Positions 22,501-33,000 are shown, counted from the stretch's first letter. The stretch is DNA of 64,000 nt from Pseudomicrostroma phylloplanum (GCA_039545275.1 BCHS01000016.1:186001-250000), one strand, 5' to 3'. Program-made: numbers and translations. The notes: generated from the letters alone by a model not told the origin.

Positions 22501-22957
22501 CCAGATGGAGTTCGTCGACGCCCTCTTCCCCGAGAGGTGGCACGTCGAGGACGGTAAGCTGCTCAACAAGAGCCGCATTGGCACTCTCAACGGCCTGGAG
22601 GACGTCAACAGCATCGGCGACGACGCCTCCACCCCCGGCGGTGGCACACCAGGCGTGATGAGCCCCGCTCTGCGCTCCAAGGTCGGCACACCCATGGCCA
22701 GCGCCGCACCCAGCACTGCCGCCTCTAGCAACGCTGCCACTCCCGCCGGCTCTGGCGATGAAGCCCTGGAAGACCAGGACATGTCGAAGCTCAAGGGTGC
22801 CAAGGGCAGGAAGAAGAAGAGCAGGAACGAGCTCAAGGCACAGGAGGAGAGGAGGAGAATGAGGGTCCTCGCCTTCTTGAGCACAGGTGTGAGGGAGCCG
22901 GATACCGAGGAGGAGGATGAAGGGCCCAAGAAGCCAGCCAGAAAGGGCAAGAAGTGA
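19504..22957 (+). CDS. TEF3: Translation elongation factor eEF3 (ABC-F-like ATPase)
   Basis: Two exons: 19504-20088 and 20183-22957 (94-nt intron, phase 0), giving 1,119 residues. eEF3 is the fungal cytosolic factor that promotes E-site tRNA release and translocation. Domain order matches: N-terminal HEAT repeats (1-320), ABC1 with Walker A ANGSGKST (about 489) and LSGGWKMKLELARAM/LLLDEPTNHLD, ABC2 with GPNGAGKST (about 728) and LSGGQKVKV/VLDEPTNYLD. The family-specific chromodomain insertion (RFVEFIIGRRKMKRGFEYEI, about 822-868) lies inside ABC2. The C-terminus has a Gly/Ala/Pro/Ser linker of about 60 residues, then a Lys-rich tail. Yeast eEF3 is about 1,044 residues; the linker explains most of the excess. 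Confidence 0.97.
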
Positions 22958-23219
22958 GCGGTGACCCCCCCTCTTGCTGTTCATGCCACCCCGGCCCCAC
23001 TGCCCAACTCTCTGTTTCTTATTTTTCACTCTCTACCTAGACTAGATTCCTTGCGACTCGTGTTCCCTCTGGCTCTGCTACATGCTATACTTCAATTTAC
23101 CAACGACCTCCTTGCCTCTTATCCGCCCCAAGTTCTGTCTCTTGACCCTCGTCTGCCCGCTATCTCGCCCGTCCAAGTTCCGCGCACTCCTCCTTCTCTG
23201 CCTCTGCGCTTGCAGCGAG

Positions 23220-23226
23220 TATATAT
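23220..23226 (+). promoter_or_regulatory. TATA element upstream of 5S rRNA
   Basis: TATATAT lies at about -30 to -24 relative to the predicted 5S start. Several fungal 5S genes need an upstream TATA box in addition to the internal control region; the role here is inferred from position. Confidence 0.5.
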
Positions 23227-23249
23227 TTGGCATAGTATGAAGATCTTTC

Positions 23250-23367
23250 ATCTTCGGCCATAGGACCTTGAAAGCACCGCATCCCGTCCGATCTGCGAAG
23301 TTAAGCAAGGTACCGTCCAGTCAGTACTGCGGTGGGGGACCACGCGGGAATCCTGGATGCTGAAGTT
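23250..23367 (+). rRNA. 5S ribosomal RNA
   Basis: About 118 bases match the fungal 5S consensus: GGCCATAGGAC near the 5' end, then AAAGCACCGCATCCCGTCCG, ATCTGCGAAGTTAAGCA, and GGTGGGGGACCACGCGGGAA with ATCCTGG close to the 3' end. The ends pair to form helix I (CTTCGGC with GCTGAAG, allowing one G-U pair). A run of nine T follows as a Pol III terminator. This is a dispersed copy, not within an rDNA unit, lying 292 bases after the eEF3 stop on the same strand. The end points are estimated to a base or two. Confidence 0.95.
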
Positions 23368-23374
23368 TTTTTTT
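23366..23374 (+). terminator. Pol III T-run terminator
   Basis: Nine consecutive T on the coding strand immediately follow the 5S gene, as expected for RNA polymerase III termination. Confidence 0.85.
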
Positions 23375-23716
23375 CCCCCCTTTTTGCTACCCTCGCGCTG
23401 ATGATAGAGGTCTTGCTGTCCTTGTTGACTAGGCTAGCGATATCTTTTTTGTGTCGTGTCATGATCATGGCTGCTGATATACGGAGGTGGTGTTGGTGTG
23501 GCAGCGGGGAGTCGAATGGTGGGCATGAAGCGGAAGCGGAGACGGAGGCGGAAGTGGCTCGTTGCCTGTCCGCCTCCACACAGATTTCGAAGCGGTTCGC
23601 CACCAATGAAAGAAGCCGCTTTCCGGTCTGTGTGTCCTCAGTGACCTTGCTCACCTCCCATTCATTGGACTAATCCTTATACAAGCCACGATCGAAGTAT
23701 AGAGACCGACCTCAAC
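23368..23716. promoter_or_regulatory. Interval between 5S rRNA and next gene
   Basis: This 349-base interval holds the 5S terminator and the presumed promoter of the gene starting at 23717. A 113-codon frame crosses the 5S gene and is not credible. Nothing else is recognised. Confidence 0.4.
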
Positions 23717-24441
23717 ATGGCTACTACCGCTCCCTCCTCGTCTTCCTCCTACATTCCAAGCGACTTTCCCCCCTCTCTTCATCCCCTCCTCACCCGTCCC
23801 GGCAGCTCCATCCCACTCATCCCACAGGGCGCCTTCTCTCCAGAGCTCAGCAGAGAAGTCTCCTCTCTAGCACGGTCAGAAGGGTGGAGCGATGCGCTAC
23901 GTGCGGCTCTGCATCTGCTGAACGATGAGACGGGGAAGGCGCACGATGTTGTGACGGATCGGGAGGATTGCGAGGGGTGCAATGTCGTGCATGCTGTGCT
24001 GTGAGTACGGCGTAGGGGCCAGCTGGGGGGGGGGGGGGGGGGGGGGAGGGTGGGCTGTGTGCCTCTCGATCACCATGCTGATATGACTTGTGCTTTCTCA
24101 CTTGCTTTGCTACCGCTTCTCTGCCCCACAGCCACCGGCGCGAAGCAGACTACTGGAACTCAAAGTATTGGTACTCTCGCCTCTCCCACCCTTGGGTCCT
24201 CTCCTTCTACTCCCCCTCTCAAGCCTCTCCACGCAGTCTTTCTGCCGCCCGAGCATCAGCCAAGCAGTTCGTAGACGAAGTACAGTCCCTTGCTAGTGGG
24301 AGGGGAAAAGGAGGGACGGCTTCTTCGGCTTGTGGAGCCAAGAATCTGCTGGCGGGGGNGAAGGAGAGGCAAGAGGCTGAGCTCAAGAGTCTTGTGAGGT
24401 ACTTGTGGGAGCATAGGGCTGAGGAGAGTGGGGAAATTTGA
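23717..24441 (+). CDS. Conserved protein of unknown function (HRRE-x-DY-x-NSKYW motif)
   Basis: Two exons: 23717-24000 and 24132-24441, joined after two bases of a Leu codon, giving 197 residues. The conserved core spans the junction: AALHLLNDETGKAHDVV, a Cys-containing EDCEGCNVVHAVL, then HRREADYWNSKYWYSRLSHP. From memory this resembles uncharacterised fungal and bacterial proteins with an HRREgDysNsKYWf motif; no function is known to me. The His, Arg and aromatic residues could form an active site but this is speculation. The 131-nt intron includes a run of 22 G. Base 24359 is N, leaving one residue of exon 2 undetermined in a Gly-rich spot. No signal peptide or membrane span. Confidence 0.75.
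24025..24046 (+). repeat. Poly-G tract (22 bases)
   Basis: Twenty-two consecutive G lie inside the intron of the preceding gene. The true length may differ, since such runs are prone to sequencing and replication slippage. Confidence 0.85.
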
Positions 24442-24639
24442 GACTTGCAGAGCGAGCTGTGGCTGGTGATGAGCGAGCGAGCGGCGCGAGAGTTGTGTAA
24501 CAATGACAATTTTGTATATTACAGGGAGCGAACGAAATCGTACAGCGTGATCATCTAGGACAATCTCTAGCAGGCAGCAGTGAGCAGGCAGGACAAGCGC
24601 AGCAATCTACGTCCCTGTCTCTCCAGGCCCCCAACCCAC

Positions 24640-27600
24640 TCACCACCTCTTCTCCGTCCTCTGCTCCTCTTCATACTTCAACGCCCGCTCCACCCTCCTG
24701 TACGTCTTCTCTGTAGACATGCCATCGTCCAGCACCGGCGCAACAAAGTCCTCTGGCCTCTTCGACATCTTCATCGCCTCCTTCCTCTGACGCTTCACCA
24801 TCTTGCTGTGAGCACGTCTCCTTCGGGACCTACGAAGCGCGGTGAGGGGTCCGTCGAGGGCTCGACCGATCCGTGGGATCAGGAGGAACTCCCAGGCTGC
24901 AGTCAGGAGGAACTGCACTATTGCGACTGCAAAGATGACTGCTCGGAACCCGACAGGCAGGCTGAGGAACCCGAAAACGGCCTGTAGACCATCGTTCTCG
25001 CCGTCGCCCCAGAGGATGGCGAGGTTGACTGCTGAGAGCGAAACAATGGCCAAGCAGAGGATCCAGTTCTTGTAGAGGGGTTCGCGATGCGGTGGGCCCA
25101 GATTCCAGATGAGTGCGAGGGTGGTGTATCCAAAGAAGCACGTCTTGGCTACTGTCGTCGAGTCCTGCGAGTCGAGCTCAAGGTCGTCCTCGTCTACGTC
25201 TGGACTGACGTACCAGGACTGCGGGTGTAGGATCAGATACGGGACCAGCTCGGCCAGCATCAGGAGGAAGGCCGCACCAGCAAAGGACAGGATGATCTGT
25301 CGCGACATCAGCCTCGACACGGGTCGAGACTTGGCGAGTCGCGAGGCAGGCCTGCTGTATGCTGCTCCAATGGCCACAGCAAAGAGGAGGAAGATGTCCT
25401 GGTAGAGATACGAGGCATTGTCAAAGGAGGTGATGGCTCCGTACAGAAGGATGACTCCAAAGTACTCTAGCAGGGCGTAGCTAGCGACGTAGAGGAAGAG
25501 AGAGGAGGAGACGGCCAGACAGTTGCGGCCCTCCTTGATCAGGTCCACCACGCAGACAATGTCGACGTTGGCCGAAGTGAAGGGTGCGGCTACAGAGGCT
25601 TCCGCCTCAGAGAGAGAAATACCCACATCGGCCATCTGTAGAGCACCGCAGTCGTTCGATCCGTCACCGCAATAGAGGACACAGTGGCCAATCGCTTGCA
25701 GTCGGCCCACTAGCTCCGCCTTTGCTTCTGGAGAGAATCTAGCAAAGACTGAAGCCTGGACCAGGAGACGGGCTAGAGTCTCTGGCGAAGCATTGGCCAA
25801 GAGCCAGGTGAATACATCGCCAGTGATGGCCAAGCCAACCTGCGACAGACTGAGCGTGGAGTCCAGCGGCGACAGCGTCAAGGGGTCGAGGGTTGAACCA
25901 CTGCTCTCCTCGCTACCCACAGGCAGGTCAACATCGGTCCACTTCAGCTCAGCTGGCGAGGACATGCCGCCCATGCTCTTCTCTGCCTTCATGGGATCTG
26001 GCAATCGAGGCACAAAGACTGGTTGACCGGTTGGGATCATGCCGCAGGACCTGGCGACGGAGATGGCAGTCAGGACAGAGTCACCCGTGCACATCTTCGA
26101 TGGGATTCCTGCCTCGTGCAATTCTGCCAAGACAGCAGAAGTGGTGACTTTGAGCTTGTTTTCGAAGAAGAGGAGACCAAGGAAGCGAAGGTGACATTCG
26201 GCAAAGTCTCGCGTGGCATTGCGGGTGCCGTCATAGCTGAGGGAGACTTGCTTGTAGCCGAATGCTAGCACTCGGAGACCTTTGCGGGTAGCATCGTTGA
26301 GGACTAGATCATAGTCATCCGGCACTGTTGCAGGATCACACAGAGGGATGATGGATTCCGGCGCTCCCTTGACGTAGATTGTGGTCTTCGAATCTCCAGG
26401 TTTCTGCACCATGACCGACATCCGTCGCAAGGCTGCAGAGAAGTCAAACTTGCGGAGGACGGCAGTGCTACCAGCGCCCTGTGGCGATCGAACGCATTGA
26501 ACTCTGGAGTTCTCAGAACCACCTGCCAGACCTTCCAGCTTGCGAGTCTCGGGCTCCAACGTAGCTCCGGTCCACGCCAGCATGCTGACCTCTAGTGGGT
26601 CTCCAATGGCTTCGCCATCCAGCATGTTCACGTCGTGAGTGACAGACATAGCCCCTTCGATAGTGATTCCGCCGCTAGCTGATTGGGAGCTTTCTGCGCG
26701 TTCCACCAGCGGCGACATCTGACCACCATGGGCTGCAGAGGGGTATCGCACACCCTGCACGTCCAGACCCGTCTCTGTCAATGTCCCAGTCTTATCCGAG
26801 ACGACGATAGAGACCTTGCCAGCAACGGTGATCCTTTGCGGGGAAATGCAGAAGATAGATTTGCGCTTCAATCGATTGACCGCGAAGTTCGTGCAGATCG
26901 CAAGGATGGCAGGGAGAGCTGGCGGCAAAGCGATCGTTACGAGATCGATAAGCCTCAGAGCGATCTCACCACCCTCAATACCTGTGATGACGAAGTTGAT
27001 GCACGATCCGATGAAGCCAAGGGCAGCAATCGTGGCGAGGATTGCCAAGAACTTGAAGGCATCGCTGTAGAACTTGAAGTCGATCGGCTTGGGGAAGAGC
27101 ATCATCTTGACGAGGGAGCCCTTGCTGGATGCCCATCCCGTCGAGAGACACATTGCCTTCACCTCCCCACTCGAGATGTCCGGCTGGGCCCTCATTAGGT
27201 TTGTCCCGCCCCACAAGATGTTCTTCTCCATCGCCTTGAGACTCCTCTGTCCCTGCGCGAACTCTCGCAGAGCATTGGCATCCACGGGCACCTTGCCACT
27301 TGGTACGGATTCTCCGGTAAGCATAGACTCATTAGCAATACAGCTGCCCTCGAGGAGGATCATGTCAGCCGGAAGGGCCTTGCTAGCGAAACCCTGGACG
27401 CCGATGATGTCGCCAGGGACGAGATCTTTGGACGACATCGTTTGCCATCGAGGTTCGGATGAGGCATCACTGGCGCGTAAGACGGGCACGTCCAGCTCGT
27501 AGCGTGAAATTTTGCGAAGCCTGATCTCAGACGCCTTTGCTTGCCAGACTGTGCCTGCAATACCTAGAACGGAGATGACTCCGATAACTATAGCATAGAC

Positions 27601-28665
27601 CATGTAGTCATCGTAGCCCCAGAGTCCACAGGCTGCAAAGGTAAAGATGTAGAAGGGATTGAGCGCTTCTCTGAGGGTGAGGGTGAACACAGACGGACCC
27701 TTGACGTCGATGATATTGTCGCCGAAGAATTTGTGCCTCCAATCGAGCTCGCTCGGTGTCAGAGGCGCAGGGGCTGCTGTTGACAAGTCGCTGTCGAGCC
27801 AGTCCGCGAGAGAGACGAGCTGTCGGGTGGGAGCCTGGTAGAGCAGTGGCATGTGTCGATAGTCTAGGACGCAGACAGAGGTGAGGCTACCCTGAGCACC
27901 CGACTCTGAGAGCAGAGGCCGTTCTGTAGATGTGTGAGAGGTCGCAGGTACTCTGAGGTGAGCAGGGAAGATCTTGCTGCCCGCGACTGGCTGGTTGAAG
28001 GTGAGTCGATCCATGGTCAGGATGCTGGACTTCTCCTTTGGAATCTTCACGGAGCAGCGGATCTTCTTGCCCTGCTTCAACTCCTCTTCCGTAGGGGCAG
28101 GGACCGCCTTATAGCACCACTGTCTGTACAACTGTGGTGCCCAATATCCAGCTACGAGTGCAAGGATTCCAGCAGTCAAGATGGATGCTATGATGTAGAG
28201 CACAAAGATGGCCGTCTTCCTCTGGACGAAGGTGACCTTCATTTGCAAATCTTGTCCTGGTAGGTAGATCATCTGACTAAGGCCACGGTCGACGACGTCT
28301 GCCTCAATCTTATCCTCATCGTAGGACAGGGACATGTGGGCAGCCGCCTTTTCGTCAGAGGTGGACAGTCCATCGCTTCCGTCTTTGGCGATGGGGATGT
28401 GCTGCGATGCGGGTACCGGCATCATATGCGCATCATTGACGATGCCAACGTCAGTACTCGTACCACTGCTCGTGGTCTTGGTGGGATCGGCAGAGCCCTG
28501 TAAAGCAGTGGCGGAAGAGATGCCTGCAGCCTTTGTCTTGACATCGGCAGCCAACCAAGCCTTGAGCTCGGCATCGTCCCCCTCTGTGAAGCGAAAGGTT
28601 CCTGCAGACGTGGATACGTCGGAGAGGTCGGGAGGGACCTCTGCCACTGGCGAAGAGTTGCTCAT
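24640..28665 (-). CDS. YPK9: P5B-type P-ATPase (Ypk9/ATP13A2 family)
   Basis: A single frame of 1,341 codons from the ATG at 28665. P5B ATPases sit in the vacuole/lysosome membrane and are known in animals to export polyamines. The N-terminal hydrophobic region (QMKVTFVQRKTAIFVLYIIA) is followed by the actuator-domain MLTGES, the M4 motif PPALPA (about residue 581; P5A enzymes have PPELP), the phosphorylation site DKTGTLTE with Asp about 624, MCTGDS, and the hinge CGDGSNDCGALQMADVG near 1,000. Six C-terminal membrane spans follow. All catalytic motifs are intact. It is convergent with the 23717 gene and divergent from the TMEM97-like gene. Substrate is inferred from the family. Confidence 0.93.
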   Translation of the reverse strand: MSNSSPVAEVPPDLSDVSTSAGTFRFTEGDDAELKAWLAADVKTKAAGISSATALQGSADPTKTTSSGTSTDVGIVNDAHMMPVPASQHIPIAKDGSDGLSTSDEKAAAHMSLSYDEDKIEADVVDRGLSQMIYLPGQDLQMKVTFVQRKTAIFVLYIIASILTAGILALVAGYWAPQLYRQWCYKAVPAPTEEELKQGKKIRCSVKIPKEKSSILTMDRLTFNQPVAGSKIFPAHLRVPATSHTSTERPLLSESGAQGSLTSVCVLDYRHMPLLYQAPTRQLVSLADWLDSDLSTAAPAPLTPSELDWRHKFFGDNIIDVKGPSVFTLTLREALNPFYIFTFAACGLWGYDDYMVYAIVIGVISVLGIAGTVWQAKASEIRLRKISRYELDVPVLRASDASSEPRWQTMSSKDLVPGDIIGVQGFASKALPADMILLEGSCIANESMLTGESVPSGKVPVDANALREFAQGQRSLKAMEKNILWGGTNLMRAQPDISSGEVKAMCLSTGWASSKGSLVKMMLFPKPIDFKFYSDAFKFLAILATIAALGFIGSCINFVITGIEGGEIALRLIDLVTIALPPALPAILAICTNFAVNRLKRKSIFCISPQRITVAGKVSIVVSDKTGTLTETGLDVQGVRYPSAAHGGQMSPLVERAESSQSASGGITIEGAMSVTHDVNMLDGEAIGDPLEVSMLAWTGATLEPETRKLEGLAGGSENSRVQCVRSPQGAGSTAVLRKFDFSAALRRMSVMVQKPGDSKTTIYVKGAPESIIPLCDPATVPDDYDLVLNDATRKGLRVLAFGYKQVSLSYDGTRNATRDFAECHLRFLGLLFFENKLKVTTSAVLAELHEAGIPSKMCTGDSVLTAISVARSCGMIPTGQPVFVPRLPDPMKAEKSMGGMSSPAELKWTDVDLPVGSEESSGSTLDPLTLSPLDSTLSLSQVGLAITGDVFTWLLANASPETLARLLVQASVFARFSPEAKAELVGRLQAIGHCVLYCGDGSNDCGALQMADVGISLSEAEASVAAPFTSANVDIVCVVDLIKEGRNCLAVSSSLFLYVASYALLEYFGVILLYGAITSFDNASYLYQDIFLLFAVAIGAAYSRPASRLAKSRPVSRLMSRQIILSFAGAAFLLMLAELVPYLILHPQSWYVSPDVDEDDLELDSQDSTTVAKTCFFGYTTLALIWNLGPPHREPLYKNWILCLAIVSLSAVNLAILWGDGENDGLQAVFGFLSLPVGFRAVIFAVAIVQFLLTAAWEFLLIPRIGRALDGPLTALRRSRRRRAHSKMVKRQRKEAMKMSKRPEDFVAPVLDDGMSTEKTYRRVERALKYEEEQRTEKRW

Positions 28666-29250
28666 GCTGATAGCGGCGCGAGGGAGCGTGTGCGCCTGAG
28701 CTGACCAAGAAGAGGAAGGGATCGTTGCCAGAGGACGAGGGAGGACGAGGAGGAGGTAGGAAGATTCATTTCAGGCATGCGGCTCCTTTCCTTGCACTTA
28801 TCTTGGAGTGAGGGGTGAGGCACAAGCACCCGAGGGCGAACGGGGGACGACGCGTGAAGGCGGAAGTAGAAGGCAGCGGGAAAAAGTGGGCTGCAGGAAG
28901 CCCATGTCAGGCGAGCAGCCAGGAACCACTGCCGAGGAGCCGAAATCGCCGCCGCGCCGCCGGCCAGAAGCCCCACCGGCAAAGATCAGGGCACCGCTGC
29001 CCTACGAGAGGCACCAGGTGTCAAGTAGAGGTGGCTTACGTAATAGTCCATGGCCTAGATGTCCCCTGATGGAGCTCAGGATAAGGAGCTGGGGAGTAAG
29101 TCTGTGCAAGTAGATTGGGTCCAAGGTGACGGCTTTTGCTCGCAGCCGCCTAATCGCAATGTCATGCGACTGTCTGCGTTTCCGACGTTTCTGTCCTTGC
29201 AATTTCTCCCTAGTTCCGGAGAAGCGCATCTTCACAAGGGCAACGTCAGG
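28666..29250. promoter_or_regulatory. Divergent promoter, P5B ATPase / TMEM97-like
   Basis: This 585-base interval separates two divergent genes. In-frame ATGs at 29059 and 29164 precede the chosen downstream start but would add sequence unlike the family. No other feature is recognised. Confidence 0.4.
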
Positions 29251-29892
29251 ATGCGCTACGCTTTCGAAAGGGGCCTCTATGGGAAACTGCGGCGGTCGCT
29301 AGACTGGTCCTACATCGTCTTCTTCGCCATGCACTTCCTTGCCAGCATCCTGGTTGATGGTGCGTGCCATCTCTGCTGACATGGCCCCGTAGACCTAGCA
29401 CTGACGCCTTTCTGCGACTGTTCACGCTGCACGCACTCAGGCCAGTACTTCTATCCTCAGAGCTTCGTACCTGCCAGTCTCCATCAAATCAAGGCAGACT
29501 ACATCAGAGATAGTGCCGATCCTCTCCTGCCGCGTCTAGGCAAGCCAGATGCAGCATGGTTCACCGCGGCGGTGGTGTTGGAGCTGCTGCTGCAATGCCC
29601 CACTTTCCTCATCGGCATCTGGGGTCTTCTTCGCGACGATCGACGGGTGTACCCACTGTTGGCGGCTTATGCTACCCTAGGCTCCTCTTCGACGCTCTTT
29701 TGTCTCGTGCAAGCACTGCATGGACCATCTTCGGCGTCACTGACTGCAGCCAATCGGAGCAGCCTAGTGGGGGCGTATGGACCTTTCTTGGCGGTGCCGT
29801 CGGTACTCATGATAGACATGGTCGTCAGAAGTACGATGATCATTGCGAACGGGATACCAAACGAAGCTGACGTAGCTCGCAAGACCGAATAG
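29251..29892 (+). CDS. TMEM97/sigma-2 receptor-like EXPERA membrane protein
   Basis: Two exons: 29251-29359 and 29441-29892 (81-nt intron, donor GTGCGT), giving 186 residues. The pattern matches TMEM97: LDWSYIVFFAMHFLASILVD in the first helix, then QYFYPQSF, DYIRDSADPLL, AWFTAAVVLELLLQCPTFLI, and a last helix containing YGPFLAVPSVLMIDMV. The conserved Asp (SILVD) and Glu (VLELLLQ) sit where ligand-binding acidic residues lie in the family. TMEM97 is an ER four-helix protein linked to sterol handling; EXPERA proteins include the animal sterol isomerase EBP. The start at 29251 aligns with the family; upstream ATGs would give an extension of unlikely composition. Confidence 0.82.
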
Positions 29893-30056
29893 GCGAGCGC
29901 TGGTAGTCTAGCTTGAGCTTCTCAGGCAGACCACGTCTGCGCTGCTGGTGGAGGGCGGAGGCAGTCAGTCAGTCGGAAGGAGGGCATGGGCCAAAGAAAT
30001 AAAATTTGATCGTGACTTGTTTGCATTTCTTCCTGTGCCTGCGTGTCCCCTTCGCC

Positions 30057-33000
30057 ATGAACGACGACCTCTCTTCTTCTACCGCTGACATCGTCATCAC
30101 CCAAGACAGAAAGAGATCTCGACCATCATCTGCCGAGCCAGCTCTGAGCACACCGGAAGTCGAGCAAGGCAGCGAGGCAAGCTCTTCGAAGAAGACCAAG
30201 ATGAATCAATCTTCTGCCCCGCTGCGAACCGAGAAGGATATGGGCATCCAAGAGTACGTCTCCCCCGACCTCGCCCCCATCGAAGGTATCATCAAGCAGC
30301 GTTTCAGTGACTTTCAAGTCTTCGAGATTGCACCCAATGGGAAAGTCTGTCGTTTGACCGATCTGGGCCCCCCACCTGCTTCCTTCCCTCCGGCTTCAAG
30401 TGACGAGCTGGACTTGCGTCAGCAACTCCAGCGGGAGATCGACGAGCGCAATGACAAGTCTGGAGAGCTGAGAAAGCAAAGGCAAGATGCTCAAAAGACA
30501 GAGCGTGAGGCGGCCAAAGCAAAGAGGGAGGACGAGACTGCTAAGGCCAGAGAGCACGTCTTTGCTTGGAGTGAGGAAGATGCGGATCTGAGCCGAGAGG
30601 CAGAGCTGGTCGAACTCGTTGGGGAGAGGGTCAGAGACGAGCTCAAATTGCTCTGGGAGCAAGGACCCAAGGGATTCGATAAGCCTGCTGGCCAGCCTGA
30701 AGCCCCAGTCGTGGAGACCAGTTCATCGAGTGATCGAGGCGGTCGGGGAGGCAGAGGGGGACGAGGCGGGAGGGGTGGCCGAGGTGGTGGACGCGGTGGC
30801 CAGGATACCAGAGGCCCTCGAGAAAACGGCGATCCTCGAAGGGTCATCACCGAGGCTTTGACCAGCAAGGAGCTCCGAGGTAAGGTGCATCAGGTCGTCC
30901 GCGAAGTCTTCAAAGGCCGTCTCCTCACCGAGACTGCTGAGGAAAAGAAGCCGGTCAAGACTAAAGAAGACGAAGAGGACGACCTCATGAATGCTGGCGC
31001 CGATGCTCCTACAGCTCCTGTAGCGCCGCCTGCAACCAACTCCATTGCGATCCGGTGGAATCCCAATCCAGCCGGCAAAGATGCTCGCACTATGGGCCTG
31101 GGCAACCACAATCGCAAGACTGAAGAAGCCGCCCTCCCTCTTTACGTCCACTTCTTCCTCCACAAGACAAACCGCGACACACAAGATGCCATCAGTATTC
31201 TGGCCCGCAGTCTCAACCTGGGTGGCCCCGCTAGCGGAATCGCAAGTCTCAACAAGATTGCATCAAGGGAGCTCACTGTCGCTGGTACAAAGGACAAGAG
31301 GGGCGTTACTGTACAACGAGTCTGTTTCAGACGAGGCAGGAGGACAGCCGAGGACATTTGGAGGTGCGTGAACGGCATCGGCAAGGAGCTCGACGGGGGA
31401 AGCGGAGGTAGAGGCGGGAGGGGAGGCAGGGGAGGAAGAGGTGGGCGAGGAGGACGTGGTGGCTTCGGTGCACAGAGCAGCGGACCACGCAAGACGTTAC
31501 TCGACGCAGTGACCACTCGAGGTGACCGCGGTGTAAGAATCGCTCATCTCGAGTACTCGGATAGGCCTCTCTATCTGGGCAACCACAAGGGCAATCGCTT
31601 CACTATTGTGTTGCGCAATGTCAAGACCGACAACGATGATACAATCTATAAGGCTCTTGATGTGCTCAAGACCAAGGGCTTCATCAACTACTACGGCATG
31701 CAAAGGTTCGGCACCTCGTCTATCTCTTCCCATGTCATCGGTCTCGCGGTCATCAAGAATGATTTTGCCAGAGCCATCTCCCTCTTCCTGGACCCGAGGG
31801 CAGACGATGCAGAGGAGATGACCGTCGCCAAGACCTTCTATGCCCAAGGCAATGTACGTGAAGCGCTCAACGCCTGCCCACGATGGGCGACTGCAGAGCG
31901 AGCCATCTGGGGCAAGATGGTCGAAGAGGAGAAGAAGCTTGGCCCTGGCAGAGGCTTCAATGATTGCACTGGTTACTTTACTGCCATTCCCAAGATCTTG
32001 AGGACCATGTATGTCCACTCCTACCAGTCCTACGTGTGGAACAAGACCGCTTCCGAAAGGGTTCGGAGGTTCGGCGTTGATGGACCTGTCGAGGGTGACA
32101 TTGTATACAACGAAGACTTCAAGGGCGATGAGGAGGAGACTGTAGCCGAAGACGCTGGCGAAGTCGAAGAAGACGACGACGACACCCATGCAGCGACGGA
32201 GGGCGATGCTGGCAATGCCTCTACGACTGAAGTCAAGAAGGTCAAGTACCTCACAGCCGAGGATATCGCTACTGGCAAGTACACCATCCACGACGTCTTG
32301 ATCCCCTCTTGCGGATCGTCTGTCTCTTGTCAGCCAGGCAGCTGGATAGAGACCTTCTACAACGCGACACTGGCAGAGGACAATGTCAGTATGGACACAC
32401 TGTCGCAGACCAAGGGACGCAGCTCGGAGCTGATGCTCAGGGGAACCTATCGCAAGCTGATGGGCAAGCTAGAAGATGTGCAGGCTGCGTTCGTGAGGTA
32501 CACTGATCCGGACCAGGACTTAAACCAGTCGGACGAAGACGGCCTACTCGGTATCCAGGCGGTCCCCGCTGCGCACCCTACCATCGCAGAAGCCGCCAAG
32601 GCACACGAGGAGCAGCACGCGTCCAGCCAGAACGCAGCCGACGCTGAGGTGGATGCAGGCAACCGAGACGCATCCCCTTCCGAGTCCTTCCTCGCCATGA
32701 AGATCTCCTTCAACCTGAGCACCGCCTCGTACGCCACAATGGCTCTCCGCGAGCTCTCCAAGCAGGACACTTCTTCTGCCAACCAGAAGCTCCTGACGGA
32801 ACAGAGCGAGGACCAGAGGCAGAACCGCAAGGGGGGCAGTCATATCAATTACCTGGGTGTGTCTGTACGAAAGGGAGAAAAGGTGAATAATCTGGCTGCT
32901 CAGAAGGGCAAGCAGAGGGTGTGGGGTCAGCGGAGCGCTCCTGTTGGGGAAGAGGGGAAGGTGGAGGGAGAGGGAGATCAGGGCATCTCTGTAGTGGTCA

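Noticed and set aside
23332..23673. A 113-codon frame overlapping the 5S gene
   Set aside because: It begins inside the 5S rRNA gene and crosses the Pol III terminator; the translation has no recognisable domain.
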